Positions 35,029 to 42,533 of a DNA stretch of 64,000 nucleotides are shown one piece after another (positions within the stretch are counted from its first letter, which is position 1; each line of letters begins with the position of its first letter). Made by a program: the position numbers and the translations under genes. A model generated the notes under the pieces. It searched no databases. It was not told the origin of the DNA and worked only from the letters and a program-made list of their open reading frames with translations. Origin of the DNA: Collinsella aerofaciens (GTDB taxonomy: Bacteria > Actinomycetota > Coriobacteriia > Coriobacteriales > Coriobacteriaceae); the NCBI RefSeq assembly GCF_015548375.1, contig NZ_JADMWW010000004.1:62001-126000 (forward strand), in the 5' to 3' direction.

Positions 35029-36719
35029 TCGTACCCGTTAAGTTTACCTACGCCTCGCGCGACCTGTGGTTCGACCCGCAGGATCTGGATATCCTCGAGG
35101 CCGATTATGCCATTTGTTCCACCGAGCGCGGAACCGAGATCGGCCTGGTCACGGCCGATCCCTTCGAGGTGCCGCAAGACGAGATCGGTCAGCCGCTCAA
35201 GCCCGTGCTGCGCGTGGCGAGCGACATCGACCTGCAGCTTGCCGACGACCTGGCCATCCAGGGCGACGAAGCCATGGTCGACTTCCGCCGTCTGGTCAAA
35301 GAGCTCGACCTCGAGATGAAGCCGGTGGGCGTCGAGTACCTGTTTGGCGGCGAGAAGGCCGTGTTCTACTTTGCGGCCGAGGAGCGCGTCGATTTTCGCC
35401 AGCTCGTCAAGGATCTGTCCTCGACGCTGCACATTCGCGTCGACATGCGCCAGATCGGCGTGCGCGACGAGACCCGCCTGGTGGGTGGCTATGCCCAATG
35501 CGGGCAGGAGCTCTGCTGCACGCGCTTTGGCGGACAGTTTGAGCCCGTCTCGATTCGCATGGCAAAAGAGCAAGACCTGCCGCTCAATTCCTCCAAGATC
35601 AGCGGCGTGTGCGGTCGTCTGATGTGCTGCCTGCGCTACGAGTTCGAAGCCTACAAGGACTTTAAGAGCCGTGCGCCCAAAAAGAAGACGCTCATCGATA
35701 CGCCGCTTGGCAAGGCGCGTATCCAGGAGTATGACACGCCGCGTGAGCAGCTGGTGCTGCGCCTGGAGAACGGCAAAGTCTTTAAGGTCAACCTGGCCGA
35801 TATGACGTGCTCGGAGGGCTGCAAAAAGAAGGCCGCCGAGCAGGGCTGCAACTGCCGCCCCGACTGCGTGACGCGCGACGTGCTCGAGCGCATTGAGTCG
35901 CCCGAGATGCGTCTGGCGCTCATGGAGCTCGATCGCGAAAACGGCGTCGATGTGGGCGATGGCCTGTCGAGTGCCGACCGTCTGGCCGGTACGTCGATGC
36001 CCAAGCGCCGTCGTCGCGATGCCGAATCCGATGCTCGCGCCGGTCAGGGCCAGGGCGAGGGCCGTGGCCGCGGAAAGGGCCGCGGTAAGGTCGAGGCACC
36101 CGAGGCCGAGGAGGCCGCCGGTGGCCGTCGTCGTCGCAAGCGCTCGGGTTCGGGCGATGCCGGCGAGGCCGCTCCCGCAGGCAAGAACGCTTCCCGCGAG
36201 CGCGAGGCTCAGCAGCCCCAGCAGCAGAATCGCGGCGGTGGCATGAACCCCACACGTCGCCGCCGCCGTCATCTGTCGAGCGAGGAGCGCGAGGACGCCT
36301 TCCGCGCCGCAGCCGCTCGCGAGGCTGGTACCGCCCCCAAGGGTGGTTCGGGTTCCGATGCGCCTGCCGACAAGGGTGGCAAGTCACGTGGCGAGGAGGA
36401 GCGCGCGCCGCGTCCGCGCCGTCGCCATTCCTCGGGCGCGCAACAGAAGCCCTCAGTGCCCTCCGTGGCCGATCAGGTCTCGGATGGCGAGGTCAAGGTC
36501 ACGCGCCGTCGTCCCGGGGATGGCGGGGGAGCGGCTGCCAAGGCTTCGCGTGGCGCCGCTCGCGACGAGCGCGAGCCGCGCGAGGATCGCGGTGGCGAGG
36601 GCTCGGCCGACCAGGGTCAAAAGCGCCGTCGCCGTCGTCGTTCCCGCAAGCCGCGCCAGGATGGTGGCGAGGGCTCGACCCCGTCTTCGTCCGCACCACA
36701 ACCGCCCGCCGGCGAATAA
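35019..36719 (+). CDS. ricT: PSP1 / RicT (YaaT)-family protein with long basic tail
   Basis: A 566-residue protein. The N-terminal PSP1 domain (about 1-270) has the cysteine pattern GQELCCTRFGG, SGVCGRLMCCLRYEF, used in RicT for a 4Fe-4S cluster. In Bacillus RicAFT guides RNase Y and development. A further Cys-rich piece follows (CSEGCKKKAAEQGCNCRPDC). The last 230 residues are Arg/Gly/Ala-rich and low in complexity (GRGRGKGRGK, RRRRRRSRK), probably disordered and RNA-binding. It overlaps holB by 10 bases, and AGGAAGG lies just upstream of ATG 35019. Normal RicT is near 275 residues, so the tail is an addition. Confidence 0.88.
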   Translation: MPLVVPVKFTYASRDLWFDPQDLDILEADYAICSTERGTEIGLVTADPFEVPQDEIGQPLKPVLRVASDIDLQLADDLAIQGDEAMVDFRRLVKELDLEMKPVGVEYLFGGEKAVFYFAAEERVDFRQLVKDLSSTLHIRVDMRQIGVRDETRLVGGYAQCGQELCCTRFGGQFEPVSIRMAKEQDLPLNSSKISGVCGRLMCCLRYEFEAYKDFKSRAPKKKTLIDTPLGKARIQEYDTPREQLVLRLENGKVFKVNLADMTCSEGCKKKAAEQGCNCRPDCVTRDVLERIESPEMRLALMELDRENGVDVGDGLSSADRLAGTSMPKRRRRDAESDARAGQGQGEGRGRGKGRGKVEAPEAEEAAGGRRRRKRSGSGDAGEAAPAGKNASREREAQQPQQQNRGGGMNPTRRRRRHLSSEEREDAFRAAAAREAGTAPKGGSGSDAPADKGGKSRGEEERAPRPRRRHSSGAQQKPSVPSVADQVSDGEVKVTRRRPGDGGGAAAKASRGAARDEREPREDRGGEGSADQGQKRRRRRRSRKPRQDGGEGSTPSSSAPQPPAGE

Positions 36720-36781
36720 CGTCCGTAAGCGGATGTAACCCGCCTGACCCCAGCACCTTTGGGTATCATGGTTCTACACCG

Positions 36782-36817
36782 ACAACCCTCCCTTCGCCTT
36801 CGCGTAGGGAGGGTTGT
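36782..36817 (+). promoter_or_regulatory. Hairpin that covers the comF ribosome-binding site
   Basis: ACAACCCTCCCT pairs perfectly with AGGGAGGGTTGT. The right arm holds the purine-rich GGGAGG that would be the Shine-Dalgarno of ATG 36821. It could hold back translation or be the tail of the ricT transcript; no U-run follows. Confidence 0.55.
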
Positions 36818-36820
36818 GTC

Positions 36821-37627
36821 ATGAAGAGACATCTGAACGTATTGACTCGCTTGCAGGGGGCAGGCGTCCTACCGTTTGCGGACGAATTGCTACCGTTTGC
36901 CGAGCGCGCGACGTACGAGGCGCTCGAGGCGTTGTCGCCCACGCGATGCGCTGGCTGCGAGCGTTCCGGTGCGTTGATCTGCCAGGATTGTCTGGCATCG
37001 CTCGCGCTCATCGATCCGTGCCATAGCTGCATCCGATGTGGCGCCCCGTTTGGGGATTTGCTGTGCACCGAGTGTTCGGTCGAGGGCACGTCTTCGGCAA
37101 TGGCCGAGGCGCTCGATCGCTGCCTGGCGTGTGCCGTCTACGCACATCCGCTGCCGCGCATCATCAGGGCGTACAAGGATGCGGGCGAGCGCCGCCTGGC
37201 ACCGTATCTGGCGGAGCTACTCTACGACACTGCCTTGCATGCCCAGGCGGCAGCCCCCGATCGCTTAGGCGGTGTGCTGTCCGGCGCCGACGCGGTGGTA
37301 TTTGTGCCCGCGACTGCGGCGGCGTTTCGGCGGCGTGGGTTCGACCATATGGAAGCAATCGCGCGTTCGTTTTGCGATCTTTCGGGCGTGCCGCTGCTCG
37401 ACGCCCTCGTTAAGTACGGCCATGGTGACCAGCGCGAGCTCGGTCGCGATGAGCGCCGGGAACACGCTCGGGGTATGTACGAGACGGTCGAGGATGTGCG
37501 CGGCCGCCGCCTGCTGCTCGTCGACGATGTCATTACCACGGGCGCGACCATGGCAGCGGCCTCGGCGGAGCTCAAGCGTGCCGGCGCCGCGGCAGTCGAT
37601 GGTCTCGCTATCGCACGCGTTTGGTAG
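36821..37627 (+). CDS. comF: ComF-family phosphoribosyltransferase-like protein
   Basis: A 268-residue protein. An N-terminal cysteine cluster (CAGCERSGALICQDC, CHSCIRCG, CTEC) forms the double zinc finger. The phosphoribosyltransferase part contains VVFVPATAAAFRRRGFDHME and the PRPP loop LLLVDDVITTGATMAAA. In competent bacteria ComF aids DNA uptake; in others its role is unclear. No other com gene is nearby. ATG 36821 lies 7 bases after the sequestered GGGAGG. The next gene begins 10 bases after its stop. Confidence 0.9.
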   Translation: MKRHLNVLTRLQGAGVLPFADELLPFAERATYEALEALSPTRCAGCERSGALICQDCLASLALIDPCHSCIRCGAPFGDLLCTECSVEGTSSAMAEALDRCLACAVYAHPLPRIIRAYKDAGERRLAPYLAELLYDTALHAQAAAPDRLGGVLSGADAVVFVPATAAAFRRRGFDHMEAIARSFCDLSGVPLLDALVKYGHGDQRELGRDERREHARGMYETVEDVRGRRLLLVDDVITTGATMAAASAELKRAGAAAVDGLAIARVW

Positions 37628-37637
37628 GGGTGGTTTT

Positions 37638-38747
37638 GTGGCAGTGAAGATTGAGCGGCGCAACGAGCCGACAAGCGAACAGCTAGCGGCTTCCGTAATC
37701 CTAACAGGCGCCTCGGCGCTACGCATGATGCGCTCCGAGCGCCGGCAGATGGGCTACATAAGCTGGAGGGACCTTGATCCCGATGAAGAGCGCCATGTGC
37801 TGCGCACGTCGTCGCCCTCGACCGAGGACATCTATCTTCCCGACTTGGTGCGGATTGGGGCCGCAAGCGGCGAGGTGCAAGAAGATCTTTGCTTGCTGGT
37901 GGGATCTGCGGCGCAGCGCCGCCGCATGCCTAGCGTGGGCTGGTCCGTATGCTCCGGGTTGCCCGTCGGCTCGATTCTAGAGGCGGAACCGGGGGTGTAC
38001 AGTCTATCTCCCGAGGCCCTTTGTGTTGCCGTTGCGCGCGAGGTCGGCTGCATCCAGGCATTTGCCCTGGCTCAGGAGCTGTGCTCTAAGATTTCGCTGA
38101 GTGACCGCGGGAAGTATCTGCCTCCCTACACCTCGCCCGTTACGAATAAGCTTGCAAAGGACAAGGACCAGCCAGCAGACGTGGGCTACTTTGAGGTTGA
38201 GCCGGTGCTGACGCCCGATCGTCTGGCAGATTACCTCGCGGTATGCAAGGGGAATGCGGCCAAAAAACTGCAGCGTCTGTGTCCCTACTTGTCAGAAAAC
38301 TTGCGCTCGCCCATGGAGTGCATCATGCTCGCTCTGTTTTCGCTTCCGTTTTCCTATGGCGGATTTGCCTGCGGTCCCTTTAAGACCGACTACAAGATTG
38401 AGTTCGATGACCGCGCGCAGGCAATCTCGGGGATGCCGCATGCAGTTTGCGATGCGTATCAGGAAGCAGCCCGGTTTGACCTGGAATACAACGGTGAGCT
38501 GGGTCATTCCTCCCGGAGGGGACGTATCCATGATGAAAAGCGCAACACGGGCTTGATTACTATGGGAATCGAGGTCGCGACGGTCAACAACGAAATGCTC
38601 TGTGACATGGAAGCGATGGAAGCGCTCGCATGGCGCATCCACCAGCGCATGAGTAAGCGATATCAGAATCGCGTAGAGGCTCGTCGAAAGAGGCAAGATG
38701 CTCTGCTGAATACGCTCCGAGCGTGCTTTGGGCTCAAACCAGCGTAA
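37638..38747 (+). CDS. Putative AbiEi/DUF559-like protein with VSR-type nuclease domain
   Basis: A 369-residue protein. The C-terminal third matches, by eye, the Vsr/DUF559 nuclease pattern: SENLRSPMECIMLALFSLP supplies the early Glu, RFDLEYNGELGHSS the Asp core, and HDEKRNTGLITMGIEVATV the final helix-strand. Such domains often sit behind AbiEi-like DNA-binding parts in actinobacteria. The N-terminal 190 residues have no clear wing motif, but GSILEAEPGVYSLSPEALCVAVA resembles the linker of that group. Start GTG 37638 follows AGGGGTGG; an in-frame GTG at 37644 is an alternative. It lies just 10 bases after comF, so may be co-transcribed. Function as a nuclease is inference. Confidence 0.6.
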   Translation: MAVKIERRNEPTSEQLAASVILTGASALRMMRSERRQMGYISWRDLDPDEERHVLRTSSPSTEDIYLPDLVRIGAASGEVQEDLCLLVGSAAQRRRMPSVGWSVCSGLPVGSILEAEPGVYSLSPEALCVAVAREVGCIQAFALAQELCSKISLSDRGKYLPPYTSPVTNKLAKDKDQPADVGYFEVEPVLTPDRLADYLAVCKGNAAKKLQRLCPYLSENLRSPMECIMLALFSLPFSYGGFACGPFKTDYKIEFDDRAQAISGMPHAVCDAYQEAARFDLEYNGELGHSSRRGRIHDEKRNTGLITMGIEVATVNNEMLCDMEAMEALAWRIHQRMSKRYQNRVEARRKRQDALLNTLRACFGLKPA

Positions 38748-38782
38748 AACTATGGCTTTATAGGGGGTCTGTTTATATGCTC

Positions 38783-38999
38783 TGTGCAAAAAACGGCAAA
38801 TATGAGTACTGTTACTAGATTAGTGACAGCAAAAACAAAGAAACTTGGGCCGATAATCTGGATTCAGCGAAGAGATAATAAACGAATGTGGAATATCTTG
38901 GCGCCAAGCAGGCTGTGCGGAACTCAAAAAGGGCTCGTGAGGCGGTAATACGCTGCTACTAAATTGGTAACAGTACTCATATTTGCCGTTTTTTGCACA
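38783..38999. repeat. MITE-like element with perfect 32-bp terminal inverted repeats
   Basis: 38783-38814 (TGTGCAAAAAACGGCAAATA then TGAGTACTGTTA) is the exact reverse complement of 38968-38999. The 153-base interior is poorer in GC than its surroundings and contains CTTGGCGCCAAG. No transposase is encoded. Confidence 0.72.
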
Positions 39000-39019
39000 C
39001 GGCACCCTGAGACGGGTGC

Positions 39020-39048
39020 CCCGGAGCTCCCCGCAGGGGAGCTCCGGG
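39020..39048. terminator. Strong GC hairpin
   Basis: A perfect 13-pair stem with a GCA loop. No U-run follows on either strand, so it is a transcript end or repeat of uncertain kind. Confidence 0.45.
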
Positions 39049-39120
39049 CTTCACGGGGCCACGAACGGCCCGCTTCGACCTGCGAAATCTGTACTCGCGA
39101 TGCGAATGACGCCCCTAACC

Positions 39121-39149
39121 TTAAACTTTAGCTTGAACTTAGCTATAAT
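39121..39149 (+). promoter_or_regulatory. Predicted sigma-A promoter of the lipoprotein gene
   Basis: TTAAAC (39121-39126), a 17-base spacer and TATAAT (39144-39149). Transcription would begin near 39156, about 340 bases before the gene. Confidence 0.65.
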
Positions 39150-39155
39150 GCGCTT

Positions 39156-39498
39156 CGTTCCTACCAGGCTGTGGTTGCGGACGGACGAAATGCCCGTCCT
39201 AGTCCAAGACAGACGCGGTCAAAGGGATCCACGTAAGCGACCGCGTGCGCGCGGCGCGATCATGGCGCGTCCTAGATGTAAGCCGCACCGTCCGTTCTAC
39301 TTTCTTTGGGGCAATACCGCCTCGCGGGCGAGCGGGCCAGTCGTGAAGGTGGCTGCGGCCTCCCGAGCAAACACCCCGGTGCGCAAGTGTGGGGTCAAAT
39401 ACCAGGTCAGCTGGTGGGAACAACCTGATATTCCGCGCAACGCACGGATCGTATACGACACAGAAGGCAGGGTAGTGGACATGGTGAGGGGCAGCTTG
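39156..39498 (+). other. Long GC-rich leader of the lipoprotein gene
   Basis: About 340 bases from the predicted start point to the gene. Several stems can form, such as GCGGTC...GACCGC and CTCGCGGGCGAG. The frame of the gene happens to be open through it, but no Shine-Dalgarno or protein-like sequence is seen. No known riboswitch was recognised. Confidence 0.4.
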
Positions 39499-40506
39499 AT
39501 GCACGCGGCTCGGTTAGGTGCTGGGGCCGCAGCGGTCATCGCCGTTTTGGGCCTGAGCGGATGCGCGTTCAACCCGCTGTCTACGTTCACGACTCCCACG
39601 ATCGACCAGATCGAGTACAAGACCGTCACGCCGGCGGTGTCGGACGATGCCCTGGTTACTCCCGGAACCCTGACGGTTGCCCTCGATACTTCCGATGCGC
39701 CGCAGGCCATGCAGGGCGCCGACGGCGAGCTCGCGGGGTATGCGGTCGACGCCGCCCGCGCCCTCGCAAGCCGCATGGGCCTTAAGGTCGCCTTTGTCGA
39801 TGCGTCCTCGGCAGGTTCCGCGCTCGCCGACAAAAAGGCCGATATCTTTATCGGCGAGATCAACTCCACAGACGGGGACGTTAGCTCGCTCGGCACCTGC
39901 CTGTACGATGCCGCTTCTGTGTTCGGTAAAACCAGCGATGGTGGGTCGCTAAGCGTTTCCACCGATACCCTTAACACGTCTACCCTGGGTGTCCAGATGT
40001 CCTCGGCCTCGCAGGAGGCGCTTGCCAAGCAGAGCATCACCGCCAACCAAAAGACCTACTCCAACATCAACGAGTGCTTTGAGGCGCTCGAGTCCGGCGA
40101 GGTTGACTATGTGATCTGCGACTCCACGGCCGGTGGCTACCTTGCACGTCTGATGAGCGAGATCTCCTATGTCGGTGCGCTCGAGGCGCCCTCGACGCTC
40201 GGTGTTGCGGGCCTCTCGTCCAATGACGAACTGTGCCGTGCCGTGAGCGATGCCCTCGACGACATCACGGTCGACGGCACGCTCGAGGCAGTTCACTGCG
40301 TCTGGTATGGCAGGATGCCCTACGACCTCACCACTAAGACGGTTTCGGGCGCTAACGTGCAGCCGGGCGACTCTGAGTCCAGTGAGACCACGTCTTCCGG
40401 CAGCGAGTCCTCCGATTCCAACAATGAGACCGCATCCTCCGAAGACAAATCGTCCAGCCAGGAAGGCACCATCACCGACGACGACATTAACAAGCTTAAT
40501 GGCTAG
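39499..40506 (+). CDS. Solute-binding lipoprotein (SBP_bac_3-like)
   Basis: A 335-residue lipoprotein. The signal peptide MHAARLGAGAAAVIAVLGLS ends in LSGC, a lipobox, so the mature protein is lipid-anchored. The body contains TLTVALDTSDAPQAMQGADG, LAGYAVDAARALASRMGLKV and ALESGEVDYVICDST, which match family 3 amino-acid-type binding proteins. The last 65 residues are Ser/Glu-rich and disordered. ATG 39499 follows GAGGGG at 8 bases; ATG 39481 would add MVRGSL and is possible. No ABC permease or ATPase lies beside it. A terminator follows at 40573. Confidence 0.85.
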   Translation: MHAARLGAGAAAVIAVLGLSGCAFNPLSTFTTPTIDQIEYKTVTPAVSDDALVTPGTLTVALDTSDAPQAMQGADGELAGYAVDAARALASRMGLKVAFVDASSAGSALADKKADIFIGEINSTDGDVSSLGTCLYDAASVFGKTSDGGSLSVSTDTLNTSTLGVQMSSASQEALAKQSITANQKTYSNINECFEALESGEVDYVICDSTAGGYLARLMSEISYVGALEAPSTLGVAGLSSNDELCRAVSDALDDITVDGTLEAVHCVWYGRMPYDLTTKTVSGANVQPGDSESSETTSSGSESSDSNNETASSEDKSSSQEGTITDDDINKLNG

Positions 40507-40823
40507 TTATTGCTAGGGGTGGTGTCTTCTATACGTTGGAAAGGACACCTCTTCACGGTTTCAACACGCACTGCCGGGCTTCCCCGATGGGGGAGCCCGG
40601 CTTTTTCATCTCTATAAAACCAGCAGTTCAAAGCCAATTTTCGGGACCAAATACAAAGTCGCCGGCTCCCTCCTATAGCGCACTTTGCCACAGAAAAGTG
40701 CGAGACTTCGGTATGCGGTATCAAGCAATCGTTATTCGGGTCTTTAGGAATCCGCGTGATTAAATGCACGGCAATGGGTACATAGCCAGTACAGTAAGTC
40801 CCCGAGGCAGATTGGAGCCACGT
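40507..40823. other. Intergenic region before hpf
   Basis: Apart from the terminator at 40573 it contains the hairpin GCACTTTGCCACAGAAAAGTGC (about 40680-40701). A promoter for hpf is expected here but no clear boxes were found. Confidence 0.4.
40573..40606 (+). terminator. Rho-independent terminator of the lipoprotein gene
   Basis: GCCGGGCTTCCCC pairs with GGGGAGCCCGGC, followed by TTTTT. Confidence 0.9.
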
Positions 40824-41408
40824 ATGGATATCAAGGTTTCTGGACGCAAGACGACGGTAACCGATGCTCTGCGTGCGCATGTGGATGAGAAGATCGGCGA
40901 GGCGCTCAAGGTTTTCGATATCGAGCCCATGACGGTCGACGTTGTACTTCGCTATGAGAAGAACCCCTCGAACCCCAACCCGGCAATCGTCGAGGTTACG
41001 GTTCGTGTCCGCGGTTCGGTGATTCGCGTTGCCGAGCACGGTGCAGATATGTACGCCGCCATCGACCTCTCCGCCGATAAGGTCACTCGCCAGCTGCGCA
41101 AGTTCAAGACCAAGGTCGTGGACAACCGCCAGGGCGGTGCCAGCGCAGCGGATGTCGCGCCGGTCGAGCGTGTCGAGGATCTGGCCGACTTGCTGCTGCC
41201 CGAGGACGACGACGACCTGCTCGTCCGCGAGAAGGTCATCGATGTCACCCCGATGACTGAGGAGCAGGCGCTGGTGCAGACCGATCTGCTCGGTCACGAC
41301 TTCTACGTGTTCGAGAACGCGACGACTGGCCTCATCAATGTGGTGTATCACCGTAAGAATGGTGGATATGGCATCATCAAGCCCCGTATCGAAACACTTG
41401 ACGAGTAA
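40824..41408 (+). CDS. hpf: Ribosome hibernation-promoting factor, long form
   Basis: A 194-residue protein. The N-terminal S30AE domain (MDIKVSGRKTTVTDALRAHV to about 105) binds the 30S subunit. The C-terminal domain (VREKVIDVTPMTEEQALVQT to NGGYGIIKPR) makes 100S dimers, so this is the long HPF of Gram-positives. It acts in stationary phase. ATG 40824 follows TTGGAG; ATG 40764 would add 20 residues before the conserved start. A terminator follows. Confidence 0.95.
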   Translation: MDIKVSGRKTTVTDALRAHVDEKIGEALKVFDIEPMTVDVVLRYEKNPSNPNPAIVEVTVRVRGSVIRVAEHGADMYAAIDLSADKVTRQLRKFKTKVVDNRQGGASAADVAPVERVEDLADLLLPEDDDDLLVREKVIDVTPMTEEQALVQTDLLGHDFYVFENATTGLINVVYHRKNGGYGIIKPRIETLDE

Positions 41409-41437
41409 AATACGTTAACTTGCATGAGTTAACGGCT

Positions 41438-41470
41438 GGCGGCCATCCCATGCGGGTGGCCGCCTTTTTA
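41438..41470 (+). terminator. Rho-independent terminator of hpf
   Basis: GGCGGCCA pairs with TGGCCGCC, followed by TTTTTA. Confidence 0.88.
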
Positions 41471-41487
41471 CGTAAGGAGTCGCTTTG

Positions 41488-42441
41488 ATGGACAAGGCTG
41501 CATCTACCGGCCATTCTGACCGCTGCCGCATCGTCGTCGATACCTGCTGCGACTTTAGCCCCGAGGTCGCCGCGAACCTCGATGTCGATATCTTGGGCTT
41601 CCCCTTTATCATCGATGGCGAGGAGCGCACGGACGATATCTGGTCGAGCATGAGCCCTAAGGAGTTCTACGACCGCATGCGCGCCGGTGCCCGCGTGTCC
41701 ACCTCGGCTGTGTCGCTCGGTCGCTATATCGAGTTCTTTACCGAGTGCGCCAAAGAGGGCACACCCACGGTCTACCTGTGCTTTACCTCGGCGCTGTCGT
41801 CGAGCTACAACTCCGCGTGCCAGGCGGCAGATGCCGTGCGCGCCGAGTATCCCAACTTCGAGCTCTACGTGGTCGACAACGCTCTGCCCTGCGCGACCGG
41901 CGCGCTCTTGGCGCTCGAGGCCGTGCGCCAGCGTTCGGCGGGACTGACCGCCAAGCAGCTGGTCGATTGGGCAAACGAGGCAAAGACCTACGTCCACGGC
42001 TACTTTACGCTCGAGAGCTTCGACGCGCTGGCTGCCGGCGGCCGCATTCCGCCCGCGGCGGCGCAGCTCACGGCAAAGCTCGATGTCAAGCCCGAGCTCT
42101 CCTACGACCTGGCCGGCTCGCTGTCGCTGATCGGCGTCAACCGCGGCCGCAAGAAGGCGCTCAAGTCCATCCTCAAGTCGTTCCGCGAGAACTACGTGCC
42201 CGACCGCACCATGCCCATCGCCATCATGACGGCCGATGCCGAAAAGGACGGTGACTGGCTCGAAGCCGCCATCCGCAAGGAGGAAGGCTGCGCCGACGTC
42301 ACGATCATTCGCAGCTCCGTGGGTCCCACCATTGGCTCGCACGTGGGCCCCGGCATGGTGGCCTGCGCGTTTTGGGGCAAGAATCGCGCCGAGAAAGCCT
42401 CGCTTTCCGATCGCATCGCGCGCCGTGTGCGCGGTGAGTAG
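41488..42441 (+). CDS. DegV-family fatty-acid-binding protein
   Basis: A 317-residue protein of the DegV/FakB fold. RIVVDTCCDFSPEVAANLDV begins the first domain, RVSTSAVSLGRYIEFFTE gives the serine motif for the acyl carboxylate, and TVYLCFTSALSSSYNSA is another conserved loop. IRSSVGPTIGSHVGPGMVACAFWG ends the second domain. FakB-type proteins present fatty acids to FakA kinase for phospholipid synthesis; no fakA is seen here. ATG 41488 is preferred over the TTG at 41485. Confidence 0.92.
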   Translation: MDKAASTGHSDRCRIVVDTCCDFSPEVAANLDVDILGFPFIIDGEERTDDIWSSMSPKEFYDRMRAGARVSTSAVSLGRYIEFFTECAKEGTPTVYLCFTSALSSSYNSACQAADAVRAEYPNFELYVVDNALPCATGALLALEAVRQRSAGLTAKQLVDWANEAKTYVHGYFTLESFDALAAGGRIPPAAAQLTAKLDVKPELSYDLAGSLSLIGVNRGRKKALKSILKSFRENYVPDRTMPIAIMTADAEKDGDWLEAAIRKEEGCADVTIIRSSVGPTIGSHVGPGMVACAFWGKNRAEKASLSDRIARRVRGE

Positions 42442-42533
42442 ACAGGCGTTACAACCGCGGGCGCCCCGCAGCTCAAGCGTTGGCGCCGAGTATTTAACCT
42501 GGTAACAACACCCAACCCAAAAGGAAAGGTTTC

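Larger units (their letters stand above)
38748..39120. other. Intergenic region with inverted-repeat element and hairpins
   Basis: It holds the 217-bp element 38783-38999, then GGCACCC TGAGA CGGGTGCC (39001-39020) and the strong hairpin CCCGGAGCTCCCC GCA GGGGAGCTCCGGG (39020-39048). No coding frame was convincing. Confidence 0.6.

Noticed and set aside
39001-39020. A TPP riboswitch, suggested by CTGAGA
   Set aside because: CTGAGA here is the loop of a small hairpin, and the partner block with ACCTGATC and GGGTAATGCC is absent in the right place.
38983-39480. An upstream extension of the lipoprotein gene of 166 codons
   Set aside because: The frame is open but would put a long basic, proline-rich stretch before a clear signal peptide and lipobox, and it crosses the hairpins and promoter.
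39150-39480. RNase P RNA, tmRNA or 6S RNA in the long leader
   Set aside because: Only ACAGAAGG near the end resembled RNase P; the GAGGAAAGTCC core is missing. No tmRNA tag frame or tRNA-like end was found.
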